Source: Silene conica
Lineage: Eukaryota; Streptophyta; Magnoliopsida; Caryophyllales; Caryophyllaceae
Assembly (NCBI GenBank): GCA_029255685.2
Contig: CM055320.2
Coordinates: forward strand, 10,278,614 to 10,342,613
DNA length: 64,000 nucleotides
Reading direction: 5' to 3'
Shown here one piece after another: positions 21,201 through 33,264 of this stretch (positions within the stretch are counted from its first letter, which is position 1; every line of letters starts with the position of its first letter). The translations under genes were made by a program, and so were the position numbers. The notes under the pieces were generated by a model. That model did no database searches and had not been told where the DNA came from. It worked only from the letters and a program-made list of their open reading frames with translations.

Positions 21201-24200
21201 AATATAATAAAATGAGGGAGTAAGATAGCAGGCTTCCACAAACACAAACACAAGCCTTGGAAAACCACAACCAAGGCAAAAGGGTTCCCTTTTCTTTTCT
21301 TTCTCGTTTAATAGAGTTTCCCCTTGGTTTTAGAAGTACAAAGGGTTCCCTCAAACAAAGGAGAGTCATCTTTCCATGGAGGAAACCATTATCTAGTCGC
21401 TTTTGCGATTCATATTTTTTTTGGTTTCTTGCAGTCCCAATGTGACACTAGTCACCTTATTTTAATTCTTTAACTACGAGTATTCAACTATTCCTCAAAG
21501 GTGGTATTGGGCTTAAATTGATTTTCATCAATTATAATATTTTCCAAAGGTACTTAGAAAAAATTAGATTATCCAAGGTGTGTTTTTCATTTTACAAATA
21601 GAATGTAGATACTGAGCCATTTTCACCCGTTAGTCTCTAACTCTAAGTAATATAAAAAAAAAGAGCAGCCCGGTGCACGATGGCATCCCCGCTAGGCGAG
21701 GGTCCGGGGAAGGGCCCCACCACAAGGGTGTAATGGGGGCAAGCCTTCCCTTGCCATTTTGGCAAGAGGCCGCTCCCAGCGCTTGAACCCGTGACCTCAC
21801 GGTCACAAAGCAACACCTTAACCGGTGCGCCAAGGCTCCCCTTCTAACTCTAAGTAATATATTCTACATAAATACATATTTATTCGAAAAATTCCAAGTT
21901 TTATTATTTGCATATATGATAAAACTTATGACTGTAGGATAAATAGAATTATGATCAAACATTATGATTGTTAGAGAGAAGGGTAAACCATAAAAGGAAG
22001 AGGATAAGATAGTGGAAGGTGAATGGGGGCAAAAGAAAAAAAATGAGTTGTAAAAATATAGGACTCCGAAAAACTAAGAAAAAACAGAACCTGGGTTGCA
22101 CATGCTCTTAAAATTAAGACTATAGTAATACTAAAACTAGCCAAATAAAATCAATCAGTGATTTAAAATCATGGAGACTAAGCAACAAGTAGCCCACTCA
22201 GCATGATTTCACCATAAAAGTAAAAGAGGTCTAAAACTCATTGCAGTCAATCCTAGGCTATAACAGTGATTCCACTACTATAGGAGTCCTGCATGTTCAC
22301 CTAATTACATGAAGTATTATTTCCCACATCGGTTCCACGAGCTTTAGACAAATTCGACTTTGGTATGTCACTAATTCACTTTAATAACCCAAGGTTTCAG
22401 CTAAGTGCCAATTTGGTAACCTAAATTTGGACAATTTCCCCTCTGTTGCTTAATGAAGGTATGCAATAGTCAATTAAATTAAAGTAAATGATAGTTTTTT
22501 ATATGATAAAATGCAAAGAAAATCACTAAAGAAAATAATCACTTTGGTGATCTTATCTTTTTTATTTTTTATTTTTAAATTGTCTTATTAGGATGCAATT
22601 TTGTTGTTATAACCCTTTAGGTCATGAAAGTTAAAATTATCTCAAATTTCATATCACCAAAGTAGATTTTAATGAAACACAGCGAAGTAGCCCAAACATA
22701 CATAAAGGCACCAAAATGCAAGTAACCCTTGGATAAAGTGATAAACATCACAAATATTACGAGCCCCCCAGAATATTGCATTTGACTGCTTTAGATGGAT
22801 CACAAACAACCATGGATTGCTACAGGTAGATTGGAGGTTTCAGCTTTGCCCTTAATAATTTACCATTACCACACCAAATGAGCATCACTATTTCCACTTT
22901 CCAGCATTGTAATTACACGCACATTCACCAACCATAAGATTTTAAAAGAATAGTAATAATCCTCGAGATGACAATATTTGATCCAATCAGATAACCCGAC
23001 ACGAACCGGAAACAAAACTAGTGGGCTACGGTAAAGATGTTGTACCCGTTTTAGTAGTTGGGTTGACGAGGACACAACATGAAATTTATTTGGGTTGGGG
23101 TAGGGTTGAGGTTTTTCGATACGAACTCGACACAAATAACTCATTTATTGGGTCATAACAAGGATGGGTTGCCTCGATAACCTACAAAAAGTATTTAAAA
23201 TAAGACACCATTCATCATTTTTGGGTTAATGAGTTATTCATGCTAGTTGGATTGATGAGGTTTAACTAAAAGTGCTACTAGAAGTTAGATACCAATGTTG
23301 TACAAATTGACAGAAAAATAAGAACAATCCCTAAAAGTTGTGGAGATTAACTAACATCAAGAAGAAGGTTTCCACAATGAAGCACTCAGTAAAGCAGAAC
23401 ATATTACCTTTTGCTTCTGCTTGAACTCCTCCCAAGTGACAGTGTGTGAGGTTTTCAGGTTAGCCAAACGAGCAGCATGCCACTCTGGTGTATGAAATGA
23501 ACCATCCACCTGAGACTCTCCTCATCAGTAAATGTATGTGGAACAGATTATCAATCGACTGCCGAAAAATGTACGTCAAATAAAGACTATGAAGCTAGAA
23601 ATTAGTATGATTGAGTCTTAACAAGTTTTGTGTTTTCCTTAGCCGTGGATTAGCGAGGAGCAAGAAGGGGCCTGAACTCCCCAAATATCTGAGAAATAAA
23701 GTCCACAAATGACATATCTTGTTCATACAAATCAATAAAAAAGTGTGCTTTGTCGGTTTCTTAGGCAAATAATAGTCTCAAGGTCACATAATCAAGCCAG
23801 CAATCCACTTTTTTTCTCAAGGATCAAGCATTGTTTGCTTATAATGTACTGTCCTAAAATTTAAATATTAAGTTTCAGCGTTTTGTTTTTGGCCAACTAT
23901 GATTTATTTATGATACTTACAATCCTCGGATATGTAATGTCTTCCTCCTGATCTTGCATTCCTAACAACCAATAGTGCCACATCTAATTACATAGGAGCA
24001 ACACTACTTGGGGAACATAACGGTGACCATCCTTTGTACTGCTAGAAGAACATCTACTGCCGCTCCTTAGCACAAACGACAACTCAAAGACTTTAGAGAA
24101 CAATCACGTCATTTAGTCGCATACATCATATGACTACATACCCTACATCTACAAGATGCAGCCAAAGAATATCAATGTTACTCAATTCCTATTGTTTGAA

Positions 24201-25076
24201 ACAACCCGTCAAATTCCACAAAAACAGGTAAGGGATTCACCCACAAGGATGAGACACAAAATTAACTTCTTAAAACCTAAACTAGGTTCCATACCAAGTT
24301 AATTGACAATGAGTAGAGTAACCCCTCGGTTTTACAAAGTAATCAATTTGTCTCACCTTCCAATGTAAGAGACTCACATGTGGGGAACTTTAGCAAACAG
24401 GATACATACTCCAGAAAAAGCTGTTTGAATAGTCTAAGAGCTTCAATTGACAAACCCAAATGCCCAAAGCAGGAAGTGATGTAATGCACCATCGTTAAAT
24501 TACTCCAGAAAAAGCTTCTCCATACATTCAAAACTTGAGAGCATATATAGTACTCCTTAATAATACATAAACACTGCGAAACCGAGTCGATTTCAGCAAA
24601 ATTAAGAAGTTATGTTTCCTGGATAATATGAGCTTATCTAACAAACAAAGCACGAATAATCTAGTCAAAGATTGCTGCTCACTTGAGGTTCTTTTATGTC
24701 AACTCATGCCATTCTTTTTCCCCTAAATCCACACATTGCTGCTATTAAAGACAGCAGCATATACTGTTATCTGTTATAATCACAACCTTTTACACAGCAG
24801 TTCGTCCCGTTTTAAGTTTTAGACGGATATGTTAACAAGGTCAACTTGATAAACTCAAATTAAAATGAAACAATACCCAAACAATAACAAGAAAAAAAAA
24901 ACAAAATCAAAAGAAAGGATCTTGAAATTACAAACAAAATATAGAATTAAAGGAGGAAAAAAGTCAAAATGATATGGAAGGGTACAAACCATGCCATCCT
25001 CAACCTCATCAGGGTTACCATTACTGGACCCCACCCTTGATCTTTGCATAGCTTTGTAAGCTTGATTTTTACCCAT
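18260..25076 (-). CDS. FAM133-like RS-rich nuclear protein, five exons
   Basis: Exons read on the minus strand: 25076-24990, 23509-23408, 20167-20026, 18912-18863 and 18493-18260. All junctions have GT-AG introns, and the frame closes to 204 residues. Order: conserved start MGKNQAYKAMQRSRVGSS, the SFHTPEWHAARL and VTWEEFKQKQK block, a charged helix (GELEADKDRMMKEYRAQLD), lysine/serine-rich basic tracts, a polyserine run, an [17 protein letters not shown] basic region, and the tail GPLPLSRFFGNVKS. Plant proteins with this start and end are usually annotated as FAM133-like. The RS-rich tail suggests a nuclear, splicing-associated role, which is inference. Introns 1-3 are 1.5, 3.2 and 1.1 kb. 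Intron 2 holds a SINE and a CGACACGAA-type repeat. A partial copy of exon 5 with intron is at 12188. No stop or frameshift was seen, so it is likely a live host gene. Confidence 0.88.
21654..21842 (-). mobile_element. tRNA-derived SINE (Au-like) with 18-bp target duplication
   Basis: On the minus strand it starts GGGGAGCCTTGGCGCACCGG (A box), has the B box GGTCACGGGTTCAAGC, continues with the CTTGTGGTGGGGCCCTTCC-type body and ends CACCGGGCTGCTC plus a T-run. Flanks carry the duplication TCTAACTCTAAGTAATAT (21636-21653 and 21843-21860). It lies in intron 2 of the FAM133-like gene, in that gene's orientation. The body resembles the widespread plant Au-type SINE family as I remember it. The family name is less certain than the class. 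Confidence 0.9.
22980..23165. repeat. Diverged CGACACGAA / TTATTTGGGT dispersed repeat
   Basis: Shows the same order of phrases (CCCGACACGAAC, TTTATTTGGGTTGGGG, CTCGACACAAAT) as the better preserved pair at 41074-41515. It lies inside intron 2 of the FAM133-like gene. Confidence 0.6.
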
Positions 25077-25540
25077 AATTGATGATTCGGGAGGTGCCCA
25101 GATGACTAATTTGCAAGAAAACAAATAAAGTTTCAATGTTGGGGGAAAATCAAATGCCCGAATGATGAAACAAGAAAAAAAGATTGAAAATTATTGATGA
25201 ATTGAGGAAATACTGATATTAAACGGGTTGATCGATGAAGTGAGGAGAATTGGGTGAAAGTTGGACAAGGAAAGGAGAGATTAGCAGAAGGAGAGGAGCC
25301 TCAGGATTGAATATTGATTAATGTGGGTCATTGGCTACATGGCTAGTGCGGACTTGGTACGAAAGGATGAGATGGGAATTGGGATCAATTTGTTTGATTT
25401 GTCTTATCGATTTGGTGAGTACCATAAAATTTGTCTTCTAAAGTACAATAAAATTAGGGTAATTCTAAAAATCGCACACAATTTTACTCACTTCCGTATT
25501 TACCCTCTTATTTCTCACCTTAATGTGGGAAAACCGCAAT
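25077..25540. other. 5' flank of FAM133-like gene
   Basis: The first 250 bases contain purine-rich minus-strand sequence that is likely 5' UTR and promoter. No defined promoter element was recognised. The rest is AT-rich without a gene. Confidence 0.45.
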
Positions 25541-26046
25541 CCCATAACTTTGTATAATTGTGAAATTGAGCTCCACAACTTTCAATTGGAGTAATTTTAC
25601 CTCATAACTTACGTAATAGGTGAAAATTAAACCCCTTAATCAAAATCTTAATTCAATCACAAAAGTAAAAATGGTTATGTTTTTAAGGAAAAAGAATTTA
25701 AAAATTAATAAATAAATAAATTAGGTTAAATTAGATAAATTAAAATAAAAAAAATTTAAGAAAATAAAAAAAATCCAGTACTTTATATAGAAATAAATAA
25801 CCTTTTTTTTATTTTCGTGAATGTTTTTTTTATCTTATTATCCTAATTTTTTTTATTACTTTTAAAAAAAAGTTATTTTGTATTTTCCATAAAAACATAA
25901 CAATATTTTTACTTTTATAATATGATAAATTGAAATTTATCATGAGCTTTTTTTCAAAGAATTTCATTTATTAAGGTAAGTTATGAGGTCAAATTACTCG
26001 AATTGTAAGTTATGGGGTCAATTTCACAATTACACAAAATTATGGG
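25541..26046. mobile_element. Long-TIR MITE-like element (506 bp)
   Basis: The left 70 bases (from CCCATAACTTTGTATAATTG) and the right 70 bases (ending ACACAAAATTATGGG) are inverted repeats at about 85-90% by eye. The interior is A/T-rich with no ORF. CAAT lies close to both ends, but I could not define an exact target duplication. Confidence 0.75.
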
Positions 26047-26389
26047 TCAATTTCTACTTCCCCGCACCTTAACCTCTCACTCTCACAAACGGAGAAAATC
26101 AAAAACCAAAAAAACATCATGTAAGCCTCCACAACCCAAAAGCCAACAACCCTACACAATCCATGCCACCGTCGGCCACCTTTCAACTCCCCATCCTTGC
26201 GCTGATCACCCCTCCCGGCCCCTATAATTAATCGCGCTGACACCCTCTCTCCACCATGTTCGCCGCGTCGACTCAGCCAGTCATCATTTGATTCACCTTC
26301 ACCCGCAACGAAGGTGTTGGGCTGATGACGGGACTGAATGGATTTGACGGCGAAGGGGAAAGGAGTTCGGCGTCGGGGGCCATGTGTGA
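26047..26389. other. GC-rich non-coding stretch
   Basis: Markedly more GC-rich than the neighbours, with proline/histidine-like codon runs. No protein family was recognised. It could be an old gene or 5' UTR fragment. Confidence 0.35.
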
Positions 26390-26397
26390 AGGGTGAT

Positions 26398-27055
26398 CAG
26401 GGGCGGCTATGGGCCGGTGCAGGCTGAGCCCAAGAACCGGGCCTCCAATTTTTGGGGCCTCGTTTACCAGGGCTTGAAGAATATATATTGTAAACGTTAT
26501 TAATGTTATCACTAATAGAATGTGGTCCAGTGGTTCATTGGTAATTGATACTACAAAACTTGTAGTTTCAAACCACCTAGGTTCGAATCCCACCCTATTA
26601 TAAAATATCTTTCAAAGAGTTTTACTCTCTTTAACCATTTTCAGACATAAATATCGTAGAAGGGAGTATTTGCTTATTTTTCTTAAAAGAGATGAATGTT
26701 ATCATAAATTGTGTTTTACCGTGTATCGTTTTAGATTTACACATATTACGAGATTTAAAACTTTTAGACAAGAAAATATTATTTACTTACTTTTCTAAAA
26801 AAAAACTTTCTTAAAAGAGATGAGTGTTGTCATAAATCGTTAAAATTGTGCTTTATCGGGTATCGGTTTAGATTACACATATTATGAGATTCAAAACTTT
26901 TAGACATAATGGATAGAGAGCGGTAAATCCAACAATTCATCTATCGTTAAAAATGACTGCAAGAACAACATACTTGTATATTAAATAATATATGAGAATT
27001 ATGACCCACATCGACTATCTTGCACAGGGCCTCCCAAATGTTTGAGACGCCCCTG
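26398..27055. mobile_element. Non-autonomous hAT element with 8-bp target duplication
   Basis: Ends CAGGGGCG and CGCCCCTG are inverted, flanked by AGGGTGAT on both sides (26390-26397 and 27056-27063). An 8-bp duplication and this terminus are typical of plant hAT elements. The 658-bp interior encodes no transposase. It includes a tRNA-like segment (26522-26595) and an internal duplication (near 26690 and 26817, around TTCTTAAAAGAGATGA). Confidence 0.92.
26522..26595 (+). other. tRNA-like segment, possible SINE head
   Basis: It contains an A-box-like GTGGTCCAGTGGTTCATTGG and a B-box GGTTCGAATCC at tRNA-like spacing. The acceptor stem is not convincing, so it is more likely SINE-derived than a working tRNA gene. 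Confidence 0.45.
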
Positions 27056-27063
27056 AGGGTGAT

Positions 27064-27295
27064 TAGGCCATGTGTGAAGGGGTGTCATGGTTGCGATTGG
27101 GAATTGTGTTTTTTTTTAAAAAATAAAATAAAATAAAATAAAGGGTGGTGGTGTGTTGGATTAAAAGTAAAATAAATGACGTGTTGGATTTAGCAATTAC
27201 ATAAGATTATATGAATTTAATTTTTGAATGTTTTTATAATGTCAAAATAAAGATGATATTGTAATGTGCCCGATTCTCTTCCATGTGTGAAGGGG
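27064..27295. other. Filler with repeated CCATGTGTGAAGGGGTGTCA
   Basis: This 20-base phrase occurs at 27068 and 27281, and a near copy precedes the hAT insertion at 26380. The second copy abuts the truncated end of the Gypsy element. An A/T-rich (AAATA)n stretch lies at 27118-27142. Confidence 0.5.
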
Positions 27296-30200
27296 TGTCA
27301 TCGACTATCGCATCATCTCATCCTTCTTGAAAAGGAATTGACCTCAATTCCGAAATGTCGTCATTGTCGATATAAGGAGCAAGATCACCAATATTATACG
27401 TAGCATGGACACCATAATTTCCCGGAAGCTCGACCTTATAAGCATTGTCATTAATTTTTGCAATAATCTTGTAAGGACCTTCGACACGGGGCATTAACTT
27501 ATTCTTACGCTTGCTCGGAAAACGCTCCTTCCGTAAATGAACCTAAACCAAATCTCCTTCATTAAACACCCTCCGCTTTCGGTTAGCGTTAGACTTACGT
27601 TTGTAAATCGCATTGATGGACTCGATTCTAGTTCGCACCTGCTCATGTAGCCTCATCATAGATTTAAGCTTCGAATCAGCATCTTTGTGTAACAATTCTT
27701 CTTTCGGCAGCGGAATTAAGTCTAAATGCAGAAATGGGTTTACGCCGTAAACAACCTCAAAAGGAGAATACTTACTAGTATAAGTAGGTTACGTATTGTA
27801 AGCAAACTCAGCATGCGAAAGCTTCAAATCCCAGTCTTTTTTAGTCTTACTTACGAGCCCACGTAACAATGTGCCCAATGTTCTATTAGTAACCTCTGTT
27901 TGCCCATCGGTTTGAGGATGATGAGATGTACTAAATAGTAATTTAGTACCAACCTTCCTCTATAAGGTGTTCCAAAAGTAGCTTAAAAACTTCGAATTCC
28001 GATCCGAAACAATCGTCTTAGGAATTCCATGTAAACGAACCACCTCGCGATAATATAAATCAGCAACATTACTCGCACCGTCGGTCTTATGGCAAGCTAT
28101 AAAATGAGCCATCTTAGAAAAACGTGTTAGGTTATAATTACTCGAAACCTAATATTTTAGTCTTACTAAATAAGTTGATAATTAACATTTTAATTATAAA
28201 TGTTTTAGATCTTATGCATGCTAAAACTTATGCGGAAAATAAGAATCGAATGCTTACAATTCGACGAAAAACCGATGCAAGGATGATCCTCCTTAGTATT
28301 CAAATAGAACACCTCCTTCAAGATGCACCCAAGACACCCCTTTAATGGACCGAAACTTGATGTGCTAGAACAAGAATCGATTTTTCCTTAAACTATGTTC
28401 CAATCACTAATTAGAACTATTAAACTAATAATACAAATATTATAAGTTTTGATAATATTATCTTGTAATATTTTAGAGGTTTTCAACAACTCTTTTTCTC
28501 TCTAGAAAATTTGCTTAAGGAATTAGAATGAGTAACTTGTGAAAAAAAAAACACAAGTTTTATTTTGGGTGGTCTTGGGTTTGGGACGGCCGAGCATAGA
28601 GAGCATCAAGGGGGAACACTTCCCCTTTCCCATGCACTTAGGGTGGTCATAGGTAATAGTCTTAACGCACCCTTTAATGATTGTGTCTTAAGAGCAATTA
28701 ACACACACAAATCATTCCTTTGAGCATACCCCAAAACCGGCACCTACATACATAAAATGGACTTCATTTTATAATTTTGTCAATTGTACAATTGTACATA
28801 TGTGACATACAATATGTCACAATGTTTATAAAATACAATTGTTTTAATTTAAAACATAGTATATATTTATCGAATAAATATTATTTATAAATTAAATAAA
28901 TCATATTCATCAATTTGACAAGTAATTCGTAATTACTAATATAAAATGATTATTTACAATAATCGTCAATACGATTCACAACCTTTGTAATAATTTTATC
29001 CCAAATCATTCTAATTTCGATATTATAAAATATCGTTCAATGTTTAACAATTGATACGTTTCAATTATAAACATAAATCTTACAATAAGATTTAACCTCT
29101 GATTTCTCGGTATACGAGTTTAAGGAATATGATCAACTCGTATCAATATACATTTGATCATGTTATCAATTAAGGGAATTGTCCTATAGGTGTGACCTAA
29201 AGGGATCAACTGACCACCACCGTCATACAACAGTAATGTCAAACTCTAGCCAGCCAATCATTACCGATTAATGTTGGTCAGTTGACTAATATAATTTTGT
29301 ATCATCCCTTGTGCATTCTCGTTATGAGATTTAATTATGTGATCGCACTATTGTTGAGGACACATTTCCCAACAAAACGATCCACCACAACCATTATCGC
29401 ATCCTTACCCCTTTGAGTGTGAGGCAAAGCGACGATAAAATCCATTGATACGTCCTCCCACGGCCTGTTTGGAACTGGCAAAGTAGTGTAATCTCCCGGC
29501 TTGAAAGAACTTTTCGACAAGTGACAAGTAACACACTTCCGAATCACATTCTGAACATCGGCTAGTAAGTGCGACCAATATAAATGTTCCTTCAAGACCT
29601 CGACTGTTTTAGCGACCCCCAAATGACCCGCTAACCCGCCTCCATGAGCTTCCCTAATCAGTATTTCCCGAATAGGACGATGTTTAGGGACACACAACTT
29701 ATTTCCCTTAAACAAGAATCCGTTTTGCAGAACGAACTCGCCCTTAGCAGCCCCACGACACTCAACAAACAATTCCCCAAACTCCGAATCGTTAAGATAG
29801 TAATCCTTTAACGTTTCAAATCCCAACAAACGGACATCAAGCACGGATAACAGTGAAAGATGTTGCGATAAAGCATCAGCTTCAACATTAGTCTTACCAT
29901 CCTTATATTTGGCGGAAAAATGAAAGGATTGTAAAAATTCTACCCATTTAGCATGTCGCGGACTAAGTTTCTGTTGCCCATTAATATATTTTAACGATTC
30001 GTGGTCGGAATGTAGCACAAAATGGTTTGGACGCAAATAATGACTCCAAAACATAAGAGCCCTTACAATAGCGTAAAACTCTTTGTCGTAAGTACGGTAA
30101 TTCAAACGAGCTCCTCCTAATTTCTCGAAAAATATGATATAGGTCATTTCCCTTGTATTAAAACAACCCCTATCCTCCCGACCCCACTAGCATCACACTC

Positions 30201-31960
30201 GACTTCAAAGGGTTGCGAAAAATCGGGTAAAGCTAATATGGGTGCCTCACATAATTTCCTTTACAATAACTTGAAAGAATTTTGGGCTGCCTCTCCCCAC
30301 ACAAACGCTCCTTTCTTAAGACAATCGGTCATTAGGCTAGCTAATTAACGTACTAAAATCGCGAATAAACCGAAGATAAAAAGATGCAAGTCCCAAGAAA
30401 GACCTTACCTCGGTGGTATTCTTTGGTTGAGGCCAAGTTTGTATAGCCCAAAAACAGAACACTTTTGACCAGAAATGAGCATTTCTCTCGTTTCCCATAC
30501 AATTTCTACTCTCGAAGTGTTTCATAGACTCGTCGAAGATGTTCAAAATGCTCCTCCATTTCCCGACTAAACACAAGTATATCATCAAGATATACGACGA
30601 CGAATCTGCCCAAAAAAGGTTGTAACACTTTGTTCATTAAGCGCATGAAAGTACTCGGCGCGTTCGTTAAACCGAATGGCATTACCGTCCACTCATACAA
30701 CCTATACTTAGTCTTGAACGCCGTTTTCCATTCATCGCCTTCCTTCATCCGTATTTGATGATAACCTCTTATTAAATCAATTTTCGAAAACAGTTTGGAA
30801 CCGTGCAACTCATCTAAAATATCGTCTATCCTTAGAATTGGAAAACGATACTTAATAGTTATATTATTTATCGCTCTACTATCCACACACATCTGCCATG
30901 AACCATCTTTTTTTGGAACTAGCAACACGGGAACCGCACACGGACTTAAAATTTCACGCACATAGCCCCTGCTAACAACTCATCAATCTGTTTTTGAAGC
31001 TCCTTAACTTCTTCCGGGTTACACCGATAAGCAGCCCGATTAGGAAGAGGCGTGCCGGGAACGAGATCAATTTGATGCTCTATCCCCCTCAACGGTGGCA
31101 ACCCCGATGGTAAATCATCCGGGAACACGTCCTCAAATTCCTGCAATAAAGTTTCCAACTGCACATTACCGTTTTCAACTACTTCCCCCTCATGTCGATT
31201 ATTAACCAACAACACCCACACATTCTCGCCATTATCAATAGCTTGCTCAACATCGCGCTCACTAGCAAAAATAGTCAAGGCATGTTTCTTACCTTGACTA
31301 GTGCTCACGGAACGAATAGCTTGTGGAGACATTGGTTTCAACACTATCTTCTTCCCTTTGTCACGCAACTCATACTTGTTACTCCTTCCACGGTGCACAA
31401 CGTCTTTATCGAATTGTCGTGGCCGCCCTAGTAGAACATGACAAGCATCCATCAGAATAACATCGCATAATACCTCGTCGGAGTATGAACCCATCGCCAA
31501 TCCTACGCGCACCTGCTTTGAGACTTTAATCTTGTTACCGTTTCGAGCCAATGTAAAGCATATGGTCTAGGATGGGCCGTGGTAACCAGCCCTAGCTTTG
31601 CGACCATCTCGCTAGAAGCGACATTAGTACAGCTCCCTCCATCGATTATCACGCTACACCATTTATCCCCGATGCAACATTTAGTATGGAACAATTGATC
31701 TCGCTGTTCCAAATCATTCGAGACTGAATTGGCTTGCAAAGTGCGAAGAACCAGTGTTGTGTCGTAAATTGGCGCATCGTAAGCCTCAACCTCTTCTTCT
31801 TTACTGCCTTCTTCGAAACTGAATATATCGCCGAACCTATCCCTTTTCCTCCTCATCCAACAATTCATCTCGTGCACTAATGGCCTCTCTCAATGTCACC
31901 ACGCGTTTATTAGGACACACGTTTTGGTAGTGACCGAAGCCCTGACATTTGAAACACCTG
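27296..31960 (-). pseudogene. pol: Gypsy pol (zinc knuckle, protease, RT, RNase H, integrase), broken
   Basis: Domains on the minus strand in order: zinc knuckle CFKCQGFGHYQNVC (about 31955-31910), protease DGGSCTNVAS, the LLGRPRQFD linker, reverse transcriptase with VYLDDILVF (the catalytic YxDD is present, about 30580), RNase H (HSDHESLKYI; ADALSQ), the integrase HHCC zinc finger (HLGVAKT; CVTCHLSK), and the integrase core with MDFIVALP, a second Asp in IVSDRNSKF and the Glu in [14 protein letters not shown]. Frames change at least near 31520 and 30960-30500, and stops occur in the integrase (near 27962 and 27790). The solo LTR has split the integrase core just after VVDRF. It cannot encode a working polyprotein. 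Confidence 0.9.
28125..29374 (-). mobile_element. Solo LTR of the gag-only element family, 5-bp TSD AAACG
   Basis: On the minus strand it starts TGTTGGGAAATGTGTCC, as does the LTR at 111, and ends in CTAACA. The full 1250 bp aligns with 111-1394 with many differences. AAACG flanks both sides (28120-28124 and 29375-29379). With no internal region, this is an LTR left by recombination. It lies inside the integrase of the Gypsy element. Confidence 0.93.
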
Positions 31961-32036
31961 ACTTTTGAGAGGGGGGTCTCTTTGGTTGCGATAGGCATTC
32001 CAGGGCTCGCTGCGGTGTCAGCGGTAAGGTTTTTTC

Positions 32037-32783
32037 CTAGGCTGCTAGTCGTGGCAGGGAGTTAAAGTTTGACGGTGACTCGGGTTTAGACCAAGGTTTG
32101 GACTTCCCATATTCGGTGTTCGATCCTCCCCCATATTTCGTTTTCCCCTGAGACTCGAGTTTCAAGCAAAGACCACACAAGGTGTCGAAGTCAACGTAAG
32201 GATACATTTCTACGACACTAGCAATATTGAAATTCAAACCCCGTAAAAACCTTGCCATTTTCTGTTCCTCAATTTCCTCCAGTTCCCCCATTAAACACAA
32301 ATTCTCAAATTCATCGATATATTCTCCTACACTTAGTTTTCCTTGTTTCAACTCGACAATTTTACGATAAGTGGCTAACCGATAATTTGGTGGTACATAC
32401 CTACTTCGTAATTTGCCCTTCAATACCTCCCATGACGTAATTTTCTCCCTTCCAGCCCGAGCGCGTTTGACCTTCAATCCCTCAAACCAAAGCGAGGCTC
32501 CATTTCCCAGCTTCAAAATCGCAAATTTGCACCTCCTTTCATCATTGAGATCTTTGAAGTCGAACATTCGTTCAATCTTCCTCTCCCAATCCAAATACTC
32601 CTCTGGACTAGTACCCCCAATGAACTCTGGAAGTTCATTAAGCTTGAACTCCTCTTGTTTTGTCTTACCACCGGTTCGACTACCGGTAGGCCTGTTCCGT
32701 AGCAAGTTCTGAACTTTGTCGTAGAACTCTTCATCGAATTGTTCATCAGCCATCTTTCGTTTGTCTGATAGTATTTTTTTCAA
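32037..32783 (-). pseudogene. gag: Gypsy gag (retrotrans_gag domain)
   Basis: An open frame of 248 codons with the Ty3/Gypsy gag pattern: a YLDWERKIERMF region, KLGNGASLWFEG, the KLRSRYVPPNY motif, LKQGKLSVGEYIDEFENLC and FLRGLN. A stop after SLPRLAA separates it from the zinc knuckle that follows. The likely start is the ATG at 32753 (MADEQF) or the one 30 bases earlier. Confidence 0.85.
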
Positions 32784-32850
32784 AGAAACTGAGGCTAAAG
32801 GATCGTCTCGATTAATGGAAAATCAAGAGCCGAAGCTCTGATACCACTTA

Positions 32851-33264
32851 TGATGCGAATAGAATGCGGAAGCGATAAAATGAATTTAACGAGTAATTGT
32901 TGCAGACGAAAAAAATCGTCACAATTAGATATTTGATAAGCTAGATCTTTAACTTATCAATAACGAACGATCTCAAGACCTATTGAGAACGCACAAGTAT
33001 ATATTCAAGACGCGTTAAACATAAAACAAGATTTAAAAGCTTAATCAAGCAAGAGTATTTTGTGTTTGCAATTTCTGAGATGAGTTACAACCACAATTAC
33101 GAGGCCTTTAAATAGCCCAACGAAAGCAAAAGCATTAAAACTACGAAATCGTAACAGCTAAATTCCGACTTAACTACCAATTCAAACGTACTTAAAGTCC
33201 TATAATAATACTACTTTATTCTCATTTAAGCTATGAAGTAAAAGCAAATAACTACCCTTGTAAC
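32851..33264 (-). repeat. Gypsy 5' LTR, inner part
   Basis: Plus-strand TGATGCGAATAG directly follows the reverse primer site. The far boundary could not be fixed because there is no second LTR to compare with. Sequence to 33830 on both strands contains open but unrecognised frames and may still be LTR. Confidence 0.45.

Larger units (their letters stand above)
27296..33264 (-). mobile_element. Decayed Ty3/Gypsy retrotransposon (minus strand), lacks its 3' LTR
   Basis: On the minus strand: an LTR with inner end at 32851, primer site TGGTATCAGAGC (around 32847-32836), gag, zinc knuckle, protease, reverse transcriptase, RNase H, integrase and a C-terminal SPFEVVYG plus PYID region ending near 27296. 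No sequence resembling the LTR is found left of 27296, so the 3' end is lost. The outer boundary of the LTR is unclear; 33264, after CCTTGTAACA, is one possibility. A solo LTR of another family interrupts the integrase at 28125-29374. Confidence 0.8.

Noticed and set aside
23200..25000. Additional small genes in introns 1 and 2 of the FAM133-like gene
   Set aside because: Short ORFs only, with no domains and no consistent codon pattern.
26522..26595. Functional tRNA gene
   Set aside because: A/B boxes are present, but acceptor and anticodon stems do not pair well. It lies inside a hAT element.
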